Shown here one piece after another: positions 43,601-52,072 of a stretch of 55,762 nucleotides of DNA. The stretch is taken from NCBI GenBank assembly GCA_025463765.1, contig JAODBC010000054.1, positions 1 through 55,762 of the forward strand, in the 5' to 3' direction. Every line of letters starts with the position of its first letter. Position 1 is the first letter of the stretch. Made by a program: the position numbers and the translations under genes. Source of the DNA: Subtercola sp. Its GTDB lineage: Bacteria; Actinomycetota; Actinomycetes; Actinomycetales; Microbacteriaceae. The notes under the pieces are model-generated. The model worked only from the letters and a program-made list of their open reading frames with translations. It was not told where the DNA came from and ran no database searches.

Positions 43601-45505
43601 GACGGTGGTACGAGCTATGACCCGACGAAGGTCGGCAACGGGTACCCCATCGACCAGGGCCTCACCCACTCCCCCTCGATCGCCGACTTCATGACGACGT
43701 TCGTCGACCCCTACGTTCCGGCCATCGAGGCCGGCGTCGGCAGCATCATGCCGTCGTATTCGGGTGTCGACATCGCCGGTTCGGGCGACGTGCGCATGCA
43801 CGAGAACGAGGCGCTGAACACCGGCGTGCTGAAGCAGCAACTCGGCTTCGACGGCTTCTTGATCAGCGACTGGGAGGGCATCGACAAGCTGCCCGGCGGC
43901 ACGTATGAAGACAAGGTCGTGCGCTCCGTGAACTCCGGGCTCGACATGGCGATGGCACCCTACAACTTCGCCGCGTTCATCACGAGCGTGACCGACGCCG
44001 TCACCACGACGAACACGATTCCCGAGAGTCGAGTCGACGACGCGGTGAAGCGCATCTTGACGCAGAAGTTCGAGCTAGGACTGTTCGAGCATCCGTACAC
44101 CGACCGCAGCACGGCGGGCGACTTCGGCTCTGCTGCACACCGCGCCGACGCCCGCCAGGCGGCCGCCGAGTCGCAGGTGCTGCTGAAGAACGACGGCGTT
44201 CTGCCGATCGCGAAGAACGCCTCCATCTACGTCGCGGGCTCGAACGCCGACGACCTCGGCAACCAGATGGGCGGCTGGACGATCTCGTGGCAGGGCGGCT
44301 CCGGCCCCACGGTGACGCAAGGCACGAGCATCCTGGCCGGTATGAAGCAGGTGGCACCGGATGCATCGATCACCTACTCGAAAGACGCCTCGGCACCCAT
44401 GACCGGCAGCTCGGTCGGCGTGGTCGTCGTCGGCGAGACCCCCTATGCCGAAGGCCAGGGCGACGTCGGAAACAACGGGCACAGCCTGTCGCTGACCGAC
44501 GCCGACCGCGCCACCATCGATAAGGTGTGCGGCGCGATGAAATGCGCCGTGCTGATCGTCGCCGGGCGAAGCCAGCTCGTCACCGACAAGCTGAGCGAGA
44601 TCGGTGCGCTCGTCGCATCGTTCCTGCCCGGCAGCGAGGGCGAGGGTGTCGCCGACACCCTGTTCGGCGACACCCCCTTCACCGCACGCTTGCCCCTGAC
44701 CTGGCCCGCCTCGGCCGACCAGGTGCCGATCAACGTGGGCGACGCGACTTATGACCCGCTGTTCGCGTACGGCTGGGGTGAGCGCACCGACGTGCCGAAG
44801 GCGCGCATCGAGAAGCTCTCGGCCGGGCTTCCTGCCGGCGCCGCGAAGACGGCGGTGGATGCTCTGCTCTCGGCAGACGTCTGGGATTCGTCGGGCGCGG
44901 TCACGAACTCTACCGCGGCCATCCAGCTCGCGGCGGCCGCTGCGGCAGCCCTTTCACGGGGCGACACCGCTGCGGCGCTGGCCGCCATCAACACAGGAAC
45001 CGCTCTTGCGGCCACCGACCTGACTCCGGCGACCGCCGGTGTCGATCAGGCGACGCTCGCCAACGAAGACTTGCTGGTCTCTGTGGTGCGCGACCTCGCG
45101 CAGAACGCGGTCGTCGCGGGCACGGCGGTCGACGGGTCGTCGGCACTCACCGCCGATGCGGAACATGCGCTGCTGAGTGGCGACGCCGTGACCGCGGTCA
45201 AGCTCCTCGCGTCAGTGCTGGGCATCACGGTGGCCGACCCTGGAAACGGTACCGGCGGCTCGGGTAACGGAGGTAACGGCGGCACGGGTGTGGGCACAGG
45301 TGCGGGCGCGGGCACCGGCACCGGTTCGGGCGCTGGTACGGATTCTGGCACCGGGAACACCGGCACGTCGACAACAGCGGGCTCGTCGACCGGCGGGTTG
45401 GCGAACACCGGTAGCGAAGCCGCCCTGGGTCTCGCGGTGGCGCTCTTGCTGATGGCTGCAGGCGCCGGATTCGTCGTGGTGCGGCGTCGCCGTCGGCTGC
45501 GCTGA
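40613..45505 (+). CDS. multidomain GH3 family glycoside hydrolase, wall-anchored
   Basis: 1630 residues from GTG 40613 (GAAGGAG 5 nt upstream). Order: signal peptide ending TASA-AEP; F5/8 C-like sugar-binding domain (about 55-200); Calx-beta-like domain (205-310); two CBM11-like modules (about 325-485 and 490-680); a second Calx-beta-like domain; GH3 catalytic core from about 800 with VGQMTQAERLGL, LYGADAVHGHSNV, KHWAGDGGT and nucleophile Asp1086 in GFLISDWEGID; GH3 C-terminal domain with VVVGETPYAEGQGD and LPGSEGEGVADTLFGD; an Ala-rich helical region; a Gly/Thr linker; LANTG, membrane helix and RRRRRLR. It should release glucose or similar sugars outside the cell. Confidence 0.92.
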   Translation: MPALGQRSAAHSHRRRRSPLRALLSAGVVSALIGGALVVGQTASAAEPDLARTGTTTASASQNDQDGNFPASNATDGDATTRWASGNGPDSDTTFTASLTSDLGQVATLTGVSISWEAAYAVAYDVQVAQANPDDETSWSTAASETAGAGGTEQVAFATPTDARYVRLAMLKRAAATWDAPTLHYYGYSVYSFEVHGTVAVPTAGFEQTAVSVGAGADASVAVSLNSPAATDQNVHVTSADGTAVAGTDYTAVDQTVTIAAGQTSASFTVPTVSHGALAPQRDFTLKLSDPSAGITVGSRDSAVVSIHPTGTLPNNGTTTVIQNFEAGVPADYSTWASADSLKPVLTTTVDDTIVGAPADNHVLVATVTGTPTASDWFGFTNDTSPKDWSASDGFSFWFLGQGTGKTLEYELKSGGQIFDQNVVDDSTGWRQLSVLFDDLRLKGNHSDPARFLPSASAGFAVTLTGLGSGTYSFDDFATFERATTLEDFQGNVPIGSSTDPVGFFTWGSADNLATMAVTDQARGDVPDNKVLSGTYQIPAGGYAGFSDNLSSSQDWSSYRGIRFWWYASEASNPASPTAGDDIKVELKDGGPDGEHSELWSTTFKDNWGSSSSRWKLVELPFSAFTIGAYQPGSAATQNGTLDLTSAWGFAITFAPGKPTSTGWAIDDAQIYGTPAQAANLTVSSSKDVYIVNPGETASVGLTLTTSNGDALTSPVTVKYSPGSGTATVGTHVEDFTGSVTFAAGAASGSTQNFDVKTIATSGGDQSRSIPVVLDAAGAQLPASAPRVVINAHGLPYLDSSLPIATRVDDLMSRMTLAEKVGQMTQAERLGLSSPSQIADLGLGSILSGGGSTPTANTPEAWADMVDGFQSQALSTSLQIPLLYGADAVHGHSNVLDATIFPHNIGLGATRDPALIGTLAQDTAVETKVTGVNWAFAPCLCVSRDERWGRTYESFGEDPALVTSFSAANIVGLQGSDPTDKSGPDKVLATAKHWAGDGGTSYDPTKVGNGYPIDQGLTHSPSIADFMTTFVDPYVPAIEAGVGSIMPSYSGVDIAGSGDVRMHENEALNTGVLKQQLGFDGFLISDWEGIDKLPGGTYEDKVVRSVNSGLDMAMAPYNFAAFITSVTDAVTTTNTIPESRVDDAVKRILTQKFELGLFEHPYTDRSTAGDFGSAAHRADARQAAAESQVLLKNDGVLPIAKNASIYVAGSNADDLGNQMGGWTISWQGGSGPTVTQGTSILAGMKQVAPDASITYSKDASAPMTGSSVGVVVVGETPYAEGQGDVGNNGHSLSLTDADRATIDKVCGAMKCAVLIVAGRSQLVTDKLSEIGALVASFLPGSEGEGVADTLFGDTPFTARLPLTWPASADQVPINVGDATYDPLFAYGWGERTDVPKARIEKLSAGLPAGAAKTAVDALLSADVWDSSGAVTNSTAAIQLAAAAAAALSRGDTAAALAAINTGTALAATDLTPATAGVDQATLANEDLLVSVVRDLAQNAVVAGTAVDGSSALTADAEHALLSGDAVTAVKLLASVLGITVADPGNGTGGSGNGGNGGTGVGTGAGAGTGTGSGAGTDSGTGNTGTSTTAGSSTGGLANTGSEAALGLAVALLLMAAGAGFVVVRRRRRLR

Positions 45506-45599
45506 CCGTCGATTGCGCTGACCATCGGCTGCACCCGTTCAGCGTGAAAAATCTCGCACACCGGTGCTGCGGAAGGGGCTCGCGGGCTTGCGCTATTAC

Positions 45600-46454
45600 T
45601 CAGCCGAGCCAGAACGAAGCGATCTCCGCTGCTACGCGCTGCCCGAGATCGCGCCCGGCGATCGCCGACGGTCTGCGCACGCCCGGGTCGAGCGGGTTGG
45701 TACCGAATGCTGCGACCGAAGCATCGTCGGCGTAGATCACGCGCACCCGCGACGGCGCGAGGGAGTCGAGCTCTGCCGCGGGTATCGCTGTTCCGGTCGG
45801 CGTGCGCTCGGCCTGCGGAATGAGCACTAGAACCGGGTCGAACCCCTGAGCGAGATCGGCGTTGGCCATTGTGCGCACACCGCCGTCGATATATCGACGA
45901 CCCGCCAGCGAAACGACGGGCCAGACTCCCGGAACTGCAGAACTCGCCTCCACGGCGTCGATGAGCGAGACACCCGAGGTGCGATCGAACACAATCGCAA
46001 CGCCCGTGTCGGCATCGACAGCCGTGATGCGAAGGTCGCGGTCTCCCCAGAACAGACCGCGAAGGCGGGATTCGATCACAGCACGCCGCACTTCTCGGTC
46101 GACGGTCTCGGTGCTCTTGGCAATGTCTCCGATGCGCCTGCGCGCATCGTCGGCAGACGTCGCTTCGCTCTGTGCGGCCGCCATGCTGGCCATGAACGAA
46201 ACGAAATCCACCTCGACGAAGATCTCGTCGGTCGTATCGTCGAGCTGGCGTTCGTACAGCGTCTTCAGCGGTGTTCCAGCAGCGATGTGCGCGGCAACGT
46301 TCGACCCGGCCGACGTGCCGATCAGCGTCGTCGGCGAACCCAAGATGCTCGCCGCCGCGTCGGGTTCCGTTTCCAGTATGCCGAGAAGCACTCCCGTCTC
46401 CCAGGCGATTCCCGAGAGACCGCCGCCGGCTAAAACCAATGCACCATGTGTCAT
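45600..46454 (-). CDS. patatin-like phospholipase family protein
   Basis: A 284-residue serine hydrolase with the patatin dyad: Ser48 in GTSAG (following the oxyanion loop LAGGGLSGIAWETG) and Asp190 in RRYIDGGV. Both are intact, so lipase or acyl-hydrolase activity is expected, acting on phospholipid or related lipid in the cytoplasm or at the membrane. There is no signal peptide. It is in line with, but 84 bp from, the AI-2E transporter gene. Confidence 0.88.
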   Translation of the reverse strand: MTHGALVLAGGGLSGIAWETGVLLGILETEPDAAASILGSPTTLIGTSAGSNVAAHIAAGTPLKTLYERQLDDTTDEIFVEVDFVSFMASMAAAQSEATSADDARRRIGDIAKSTETVDREVRRAVIESRLRGLFWGDRDLRITAVDADTGVAIVFDRTSGVSLIDAVEASSAVPGVWPVVSLAGRRYIDGGVRTMANADLAQGFDPVLVLIPQAERTPTGTAIPAAELDSLAPSRVRVIYADDASVAAFGTNPLDPGVRRPSAIAGRDLGQRVAAEIASFWLG

Positions 46455-46538
46455 GCTTTCACGCTACGTCGAGCCGCTGACATCGAGCGCCCCTGACCGC
46501 GCGCCCCTGTTCATTACCTCGCTCAGAGCTCAACCTCT

Positions 46539-47639
46539 TCAGGCGCTGGGCGCAGATACGCCGTTCCGCCAGCGCCCGCTGGCGATGAAGTTCACCATCA
46601 CGTTGAGCACAGCGATGGTCGGCACCGCGAAGAGAGCTCCGGGGATGCCCGCCAGCAACGTGCCCGCGGCGACGGCGAAGACCACGGCGAGGGGGTGCAC
46701 CTTCACGGCTGATCCCATGACTAGCGGCTGCAGCACGTGCGCTTCGAGCAAGTGCACCAGCAGCACGCCGCCGAGCATGATCAACGCCTGAACCGGCCCG
46801 ACGAAGACCAGCGCAACGGCCACCGCGATGATGCCCGTGGCAATCGCGCCCACGACAGGAATGAACGAGGCCAGAAAGACGATGATCGCAATCGGAATGG
46901 CAAGCGGCAGCCCGAGAAAGAACGCAAACAGCCCGACACCGACCGCGTCGACCGTCGCAACCAGCAGTTGCACGCGAACGAAGGTGGTGAGCGTCAGCCA
47001 GCCGGCGTGGCCGGCGCCGTCGATCGCGGTGCGTGCGCGCCGGGGAAAGAGCCGAGTGACGAACTTCCAGACCCCGGCTCCGTCGATCAAGATGAAGATT
47101 GTTGCGAAGAGAGTCAGCAGTGCCCCGGTCAGAATGTGCAGCGCCGATGATCCGACGGTCAGCGCACCAGAGAAGAGCTGGCTGCTGTGCGATGACACCG
47201 CCGAGCCGATCTGATTCAGGTAACCGTCGAACTGCGACTCATCGATCTGAAGCGGTGACGAGCTGAGGTAGGCCTTGAACGAGTTGTACGCCTGCACCGA
47301 CTGGGTCTCGAGCGAGGGCAACCCGGCGCGCACCTGCGTCTCGACGAGCAGCACCAGAGCGCCCAGAATCGCAAATGTGCCCACTAACGACACGACGATA
47401 GCCAGCCACCGTGGCCAGCGATGCCGGCTCAGAAAGCTCACGAACGGCACCAGCAGTGCCGATATCAGCATGGCGACGAGAAACGCGACCACAATCTCTT
47501 TGAACGTGGCGATCAGGTAGAAAACGACGGCCAAGACGGCCGCGACCGCCAGCAGTCGCCACGCCCACTGCCCTGCGATATCGACAGGAACGGGAATAGC
47601 GCGCCGAACGCGCGACTCAGGTAGATCAGTGTCAGACAA
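46539..47639 (-). CDS. AI-2E family transporter
   Basis: A 366-residue membrane protein of the AI-2E/TqsA family: seven or eight helices with a soluble stretch near residues 85-150, and the typical LPLAIPIAIIVFLASFIPVVGAI block followed by LEAHVLQPLVMGSAVKVHPL. The TTG at 47639 is the best available start and no ATG occurs nearby. Family members export small molecules or act as Na+/H+ antiporters; transport of AI-2 itself is not implied. The 110 bp upstream are empty. Confidence 0.85.
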   Translation of the reverse strand: MSDTDLPESRVRRAIPVPVDIAGQWAWRLLAVAAVLAVVFYLIATFKEIVVAFLVAMLISALLVPFVSFLSRHRWPRWLAIVVSLVGTFAILGALVLLVETQVRAGLPSLETQSVQAYNSFKAYLSSSPLQIDESQFDGYLNQIGSAVSSHSSQLFSGALTVGSSALHILTGALLTLFATIFILIDGAGVWKFVTRLFPRRARTAIDGAGHAGWLTLTTFVRVQLLVATVDAVGVGLFAFFLGLPLAIPIAIIVFLASFIPVVGAIATGIIAVAVALVFVGPVQALIMLGGVLLVHLLEAHVLQPLVMGSAVKVHPLAVVFAVAAGTLLAGIPGALFAVPTIAVLNVMVNFIASGRWRNGVSAPSA

Positions 47640-47749
47640 GGGTGACTTCTTTCTCGATTTCGGGCGGTCCGGCGTTCCGCAGACGTTCCACTATCGTTCG
47701 CGAAGCGGCTGCTTCATAGCCCTTGCGCCAGGAGGAGCGTGTCAGCAGC

Positions 47750-48112
47750 TCACACGAGCACGAGCACGAGGCCGGCGGCGATCAGCACCAGTGCCGTGGC
47801 GCCGTGCACGCTGAGGGCGTGCCGAAGCGTGCCCCCGTTTGTCGTGACGATGATGGCGTCGCCGATCGGGGTGATCGCGGCTGCGAGCAGTACCCAGCCG
47901 AACACCTGAGGCCCGGCTACAGCGAGCACCACCAGCGGCACGATGCCCGACGTGATGTCACGCACACCCTTGATGCTGGTCAGGGCACGGAGACTGTCTT
48001 CGGGCACTCCGAATCCGGCCACCGCCACCCGTGGCAGCAGCAGAAAACGCGCCCCGATAAAAAGAATAAATAGGCAGCCGAGTACGGCGGCTACAAGAGC
48101 AACGATCGTCAT
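47750..48112 (-). CDS. DUF4267 domain membrane protein
   Basis: A 120-residue protein with four membrane helices and the DUF4267 pattern (GARFLLLPRVAVAGFGVP, IKGVRDITSGIV). ATG 48112 follows AAGGAAA. It is divergent from a TetR gene, a pairing seen often with this family; function unknown. Confidence 0.82.
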   Translation of the reverse strand: MTIVALVAAVLGCLFILFIGARFLLLPRVAVAGFGVPEDSLRALTSIKGVRDITSGIVPLVVLAVAGPQVFGWVLLAAAITPIGDAIIVTTNGGTLRHALSVHGATALVLIAAGLVLVLV

Positions 48113-48188
48113 GAGGTTTCCTTCCAAAAGGTTATCTAGCGATGTTCTGTAACGAAGCTAGCATACGCCGATCGCGCCGTCTATCAGC

Positions 48189-48209
48189 GTTAGCTAACCC
48201 TGCTACAGT
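48189..48209 (+). promoter_or_regulatory. TetR promoter with GTTAGCTAAC palindrome
   Basis: GTTAGCTAAC (48189-48198) is a perfect 10-bp palindrome. TACAGT (48204-48209) follows and stands 7 nt before GTG 48217, a leaderless layout. A related GTTATCTAGC lies near the divergent gene at 48132. Confidence 0.55.
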
Positions 48210-48216
48210 GGTTGTC

Positions 48217-48750
48217 GTGCCCCCTCGCCCAGCTCCAGACCTCGACCTCCGTCGTGACCAGATCACCCGCGCCGCAGGCAACCTTGCCGAGTCCGAGGGC
48301 TGGGCATCCGTCACGATGCGCCGACTCGCCACCGAGCTCGGCGTCACCCAACCGGTGCTCTATTCAGCCTTCGCCGGCGGCCGCCAAGAGCTCGTCGACG
48401 CCGTTGCCGTCGGCGGATTCGCCGCCATCGCCGCAGCGCTCGAAGCAGTCGAGCCCGAACCGCTCGCACGCATGCGCGCCTACCTCGACTTCGCCGTCAG
48501 TCGGCCGCAGATCTACGAGGCGATGTTCTCGATGCCTTCGAGCCTGCCCTTCGGAGCCGGCAACGGCCCGGAGCCGCTGCAGCGCGCCTTCGCAGCGATC
48601 CTCGCCGCTTTCCCGGGCCCCGATGGCACCCGGGCCGAAGTCGCCTGGGCCACCGTGCACGGCCTCGCCACTCTCCAAATCAGCGGTCGTTTACCCGTGT
48701 CGCGAACGGATACCCGGCTCGAGTACGCGCTCCGAACACTGACGCAGTAA
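48217..48750 (+). CDS. TetR family regulator
   Basis: A 177-residue regulator if GTG 48217 is used, which the -10 position supports. The helix-turn-helix is VTMRRLATELGVTQPVLYSAF, followed by a WHG-type C-terminal domain (MRAYLDFAVSRPQIYEAMFS). It is divergent from the DUF4267 gene, its most likely target. The longer frame from 48142 is probably not translated. Confidence 0.83.
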   Translation: MPPRPAPDLDLRRDQITRAAGNLAESEGWASVTMRRLATELGVTQPVLYSAFAGGRQELVDAVAVGGFAAIAAALEAVEPEPLARMRAYLDFAVSRPQIYEAMFSMPSSLPFGAGNGPEPLQRAFAAILAAFPGPDGTRAEVAWATVHGLATLQISGRLPVSRTDTRLEYALRTLTQ

Positions 48751-49062
48751 CCACTCGTCGTACTCGGCCGACAGGTCACTCCTGGCACACGGTTCGCATA
48801 CAGGATCTGAGCTCATTGAGCAGTTGATGAAGTCAAACTCACGGTTACTCGCCCTTCCTTTCGGCACTCGGTGTCAATAGGCTGATTCATGACGCGGATA
48901 TCGCCGAAGCAGCCGAACATCCAGCGCAGAACGTCGACCTCAGGCGCAACGCGCACGACTGAATCGCGTCACTAAAACGGACTTCCGGTGCACACCTCTC
49001 GTGCAGCGGATCAGCCGGACCGGATCCCCGGCCTCGACTAGATCGATGGAAAGGACCACGCA
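48751..49062 (+). promoter_or_regulatory. 312-bp upstream region of the SDR triplet
   Basis: No gene is visible on either strand. Candidate promoter words (TTGATG near 48827) are weak. GGAAAGGA at 49049 is the ribosome site for the first SDR. Confidence 0.4.
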
Positions 49063-49896
49063 ATGGGGCGTGTAGAAGGAAAAGTAGCGTTCATCACCGG
49101 GGCCGCTCGGGGCCAGGGTCGGAGTCACGCGATTCGGCTCGCCCAAGAAGGCGCAGACATCATTGCGATCGATGCCTGCGAAGATCAGCCGAACATCCCC
49201 TACCCCGGGGCGACCGAAGCCGACCTGGCTGAAACCGTGCGACTGGTCGAAGCGCTCGACCGGCGCATCATCGCCACGAAGGCGGATGTTCGCGACTTCG
49301 CCGCACTGAAGGCCGCGGTAGGTGACGGCGTCGCACAACTCGGGCGCCTCGACATCGTTTCAGCGAACGCCGGAATCGGAGTCGACCCCCGGCTCACTGA
49401 AGACGTTCCCGAAGAGGTCTGGACCGACATGCTCGACGTCAACCTGTCGGGTGTGTGGCGCGCAGCCAAGGCGGCGATTCCGCACATGAAAGCCGCCGGC
49501 AACGGTGGGTCGATCGTTCTGACGAGCTCGGCCGCCGGGCTGCGCGCCTATGCCAATGCCAGCGCTTATGTCTCGGCCAAACACGGCGTGGTCGGCCTGA
49601 TGCGCACTCTCGCCCTTGAACTCGCGCCGCACATGATTCGGGTGAACAGCATCCATCCGACCCAGGTCGACACCGACATGATCCAGAACGAGGCGACCTA
49701 CCGCTTATTCCGGCCCGACCTCGAACACCCGACGCGCGAAGATTTCGCGCCCGCGTCGCAGACGATGAACGCCCTGCCGATTCCGTGGGTGGAGGCCATC
49801 GACATTTCGAATGCCGTTCTGTTTCTCGCCTCTGACGAGGCCCGCTACATCACCGGTGTGACCCTCTCGGTCGACGCCGGCTCGAACATCAAATAG
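49063..49896 (+). CDS. mycofactocin-coupled-type SDR oxidoreductase, copy 1
   Basis: A 277-residue SDR of the TIGR03971-like group, marked by FITGAARGQGRSHAIRLAQE and a long insert after strand 2 (ACEDQPNIPYPGATEADLAE). Also seen are NAGIG, catalytic Tyr169/Lys173 in YVSAKHGVVGL and HPTQVDTDMIQNEATYRLF. Characterised members such as carveol dehydrogenases hold NAD tightly and recycle it through mycofactocin instead of releasing it. No mycofactocin biosynthesis gene is in this window. It differs from copies 2 and 3 in the insert and in IGVDPRLTED. Confidence 0.85.
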   Translation: MGRVEGKVAFITGAARGQGRSHAIRLAQEGADIIAIDACEDQPNIPYPGATEADLAETVRLVEALDRRIIATKADVRDFAALKAAVGDGVAQLGRLDIVSANAGIGVDPRLTEDVPEEVWTDMLDVNLSGVWRAAKAAIPHMKAAGNGGSIVLTSSAAGLRAYANASAYVSAKHGVVGLMRTLALELAPHMIRVNSIHPTQVDTDMIQNEATYRLFRPDLEHPTREDFAPASQTMNALPIPWVEAIDISNAVLFLASDEARYITGVTLSVDAGSNIK

Positions 49897-49952
49897 CCGG
49901 TTCGCAAACGCCGGCAGAACCATCAACAACAAAAGAAAGAAGCACGAAGATC

Positions 49953-50786
49953 ATGGGAAGACTGGATGGCAAAGTCGCCTTCATCACCGGAGCAGCACGA
50001 GGGCAGGGGCGCAGTCACGCGTTGAGAATGGCGCAAGAAGGCGCAGACATCATCGCGATCGATATCGAAGATCAAATGGGTACGGTGCCGTACGACATGG
50101 CCACACCCGCCGACATGCAAGAGACAGTGCGCCTGGTCGAAGCGCTCGACCGGCGCATCATCGCCACGAAAGCTGATGTGCGCGACTTCGACGCCGTCAA
50201 GGCGGCACTGGATGATGGGGTGGCCCAGCTCGGCAAGCTCGACATCGTCTCGGCCAACGCCGGCATCTTCAGCTTCGGCACGATGGAGGAGCTGACAGAC
50301 CTCGAGTGGGATGAACTGCAAGACGTCAATCTGAAGGGCGTTTGGCACACCGCAAAAGCGGCGATTCCGCACCTGCGCGCAAACAAGGGCGGCTCGATGA
50401 TTCTCACCAGCTCATCTGCAGGTGTGAAGGCTGTGCCGAACATCGGGCACTACGTCGCTGCAAAGCACGGCGTGATCGGGCTGATGAAGACCCTGGCCCT
50501 CGAGCTGGCGCCAGACATGATCCGGGTCAATACCGTGAACCCGACCAGCGTCAATACCGACATGATCCAGAACGCCGCGACCGCTGCACTGTTCGCCCCC
50601 GACCTGCCGGTCGAAGAACGCACTCGCGAAGTTCTCGGTGAACGGTTCAAGACGATGAACGCGATCCCGATCCCCTGGGTGGAGCCGATCGACATCTCGA
50701 ACGCCGTGCTGTTTCTCGCCAGCGACGAAGCGCGCTATATCACGGGCGTAGTCTTCCCCGTCGACGCCGGACAGTTGGTGAAGTGA
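49953..50786 (+). CDS. mycofactocin-coupled-type SDR oxidoreductase, copy 2
   Basis: A 277-residue SDR with FITGAARGQGRSHALRMAQE, IDIEDQMGTVPYDMATPADM, NAGIFSFGTMEEL, Tyr167/Lys171 in HYVAAKHGVIGL and NPTSVNTDMIQNAATAALF. AAAGAAAGAAG precedes ATG 49953. It is much closer to copy 3 than to copy 1. The 56-bp gap upstream and 2-bp gap downstream suggest one operon of three. Whether the copies differ in substrate or associate as hetero-oligomers is unknown. Confidence 0.85.
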   Translation: MGRLDGKVAFITGAARGQGRSHALRMAQEGADIIAIDIEDQMGTVPYDMATPADMQETVRLVEALDRRIIATKADVRDFDAVKAALDDGVAQLGKLDIVSANAGIFSFGTMEELTDLEWDELQDVNLKGVWHTAKAAIPHLRANKGGSMILTSSSAGVKAVPNIGHYVAAKHGVIGLMKTLALELAPDMIRVNTVNPTSVNTDMIQNAATAALFAPDLPVEERTREVLGERFKTMNAIPIPWVEPIDISNAVLFLASDEARYITGVVFPVDAGQLVK

Positions 50787-50788
50787 TC

Positions 50789-51622
50789 ATGGGACGCGTG
50801 GAAGGCAAGGTCGCATTCGTCTCAGGTGCCGCTCGCGGGCAAGGTCGGAGCCACGCGCTTCGCCTTGCTCAAGAGGGCGCCGACATCATCGCCATCGACA
50901 TCGAAGGGCAGATCGACTCGGTGCCGTACGGCATGTCGACCCCCGAAGACATGGCCGAAACGGTGCGTCAGATCGAAGCGCTCGACCGGCGCATCATTGC
51001 GACGAAAGCGGATGTTCGTGATTTCGACGCCGTCAAGGCGGCCGTCGACGACGGCGTTGCCCAGCTCGGGCGCCTCGACATCGTTTCAGCCAACGCCGGC
51101 ATCTTCAGCTTCGGCGAGAGCGATGTGCTCGACGAGCAGCACTGGCAAGACATGCTCGATGTGAACCTCACCGGTGTGTGGCACGTGGCCAAGGCGACCA
51201 TCCCGCACCTGAAGGCCGCGGGCGGCGGCTCGATGATTCTCACGAGCTCAGACGCCGGGCTGAAGGGAATGGCGAACATCCCGCACTATGTGGCAGCAAA
51301 GCACGGTGTGGTCGGGCTCATGCGCACGCTGGCGCTCGAACTCGCGCCGCACTACATCAGGGTGAACACGTTGAACCCCACGACAGTGAACACCGACATG
51401 ATCAAGAATGCGGCGACCTACGCCCTGTTCGCGCCAGATCTGCCGACCGCCGAGCAGACGCTCGAGAACATCCAACCCCGCTTCACAGCCATGAACGCCC
51501 TGCCCATTCCGTGGGTCGAACCCGTCGACATCTCGAACGCGCTGCTGTTTCTGGCCTCAGACGAGGCACGGTACGTCACGGGCGTTGCGCTGCCGGTCGA
51601 TGCGGGCTGGCTCCTGAAGTAG
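50789..51622 (+). CDS. mycofactocin-coupled-type SDR oxidoreductase, copy 3
   Basis: Again 277 residues when started at ATG 50789, just after the copy 2 stop (an upstream GTG in frame is unlikely). FVSGAARGQGRSHALRLAQE has Ser in place of the usual Thr at the start of the cofactor loop. IDIEGQIDSVPYGMSTPEDM, NAGIFSFGESDVL and Tyr167/Lys171 in HYVAAKHGVVGL follow the family. It is the last gene of the triplet and is followed by a strong terminator. Confidence 0.85.
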   Translation: MGRVEGKVAFVSGAARGQGRSHALRLAQEGADIIAIDIEGQIDSVPYGMSTPEDMAETVRQIEALDRRIIATKADVRDFDAVKAAVDDGVAQLGRLDIVSANAGIFSFGESDVLDEQHWQDMLDVNLTGVWHVAKATIPHLKAAGGGSMILTSSDAGLKGMANIPHYVAAKHGVVGLMRTLALELAPHYIRVNTLNPTTVNTDMIKNAATYALFAPDLPTAEQTLENIQPRFTAMNALPIPWVEPVDISNALLFLASDEARYVTGVALPVDAGWLLK

Positions 51623-51651
51623 TCAGCCGTCGAGGAGAATCGAGGCGAATC

Positions 51652-51688
51652 GGGCGGGGCGGCTGCTGGTAGCCGCCCCGCCCTCTTT
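51652..51688 (+). terminator. rho-independent terminator after the SDR triplet
   Basis: GGGCGGGGCGGCT (51652-51664) and AGCCGCCCCGCCC (51671-51683) form a perfect 13-bp stem with a 6-nt loop, followed by TCTTT, 30 nt after the last SDR stop. It is the best terminator in the window. Confidence 0.9.
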
Positions 51689-51803
51689 GCCCGTCGTCGC
51701 CGTGCTCACCATCTACGTGCTCGCCATCGATCGCTGGGGCGCTCGCCGCGCCTCCCGCTCGAACGGCTCCCGTTAGGCCGGAGCCCTGCCGCGTGAAAGG
51801 CCG

Positions 51804-52025
51804 CTAGATGAAGTCGGCCCAGTCTCGTGCCGCATCGAAGTGGTCACCGAGGTCGGCTGCCGCCGGCCCTCGTAGGGGCAGGTCGATGGGCACGAATTCA
51901 GCACCGCGTGCCAAGCCGCTCAAGTGTCGCCCCAGAAACGACAGCACCAGCGGCGCACTCGGCACACGCAACAGATGCCACGCCGCGCGCCGCTGCCACA
52001 GGCGGTCGATGTCGTCGAGGTTCAT
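51804..52025 (-). pseudogene. JetD-like (DUF3322, Wadjet) N-terminal fragment
   Basis: A 73-codon ORF whose second half, FVPIDLPLRGPAAADLGDHF then DAARDWADFI, closely follows the start of DUF3322, the N-terminal domain of JetD, the nuclease-like subunit of the Wadjet anti-plasmid system. JetD is normally some 350-400 residues; here a stop follows at once and nothing resembling the DUF2220 catalytic part is seen. No jetA, jetB or jetC homologue is next to it. I read it as the leftover of a lost defence locus; it could also be a small unrelated gene. Confidence 0.5.
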
Positions 52026-52072
52026 TGTGACTCAACCGTAGACGACTGGCGGCGGAGTACCCGCGCATCCTG

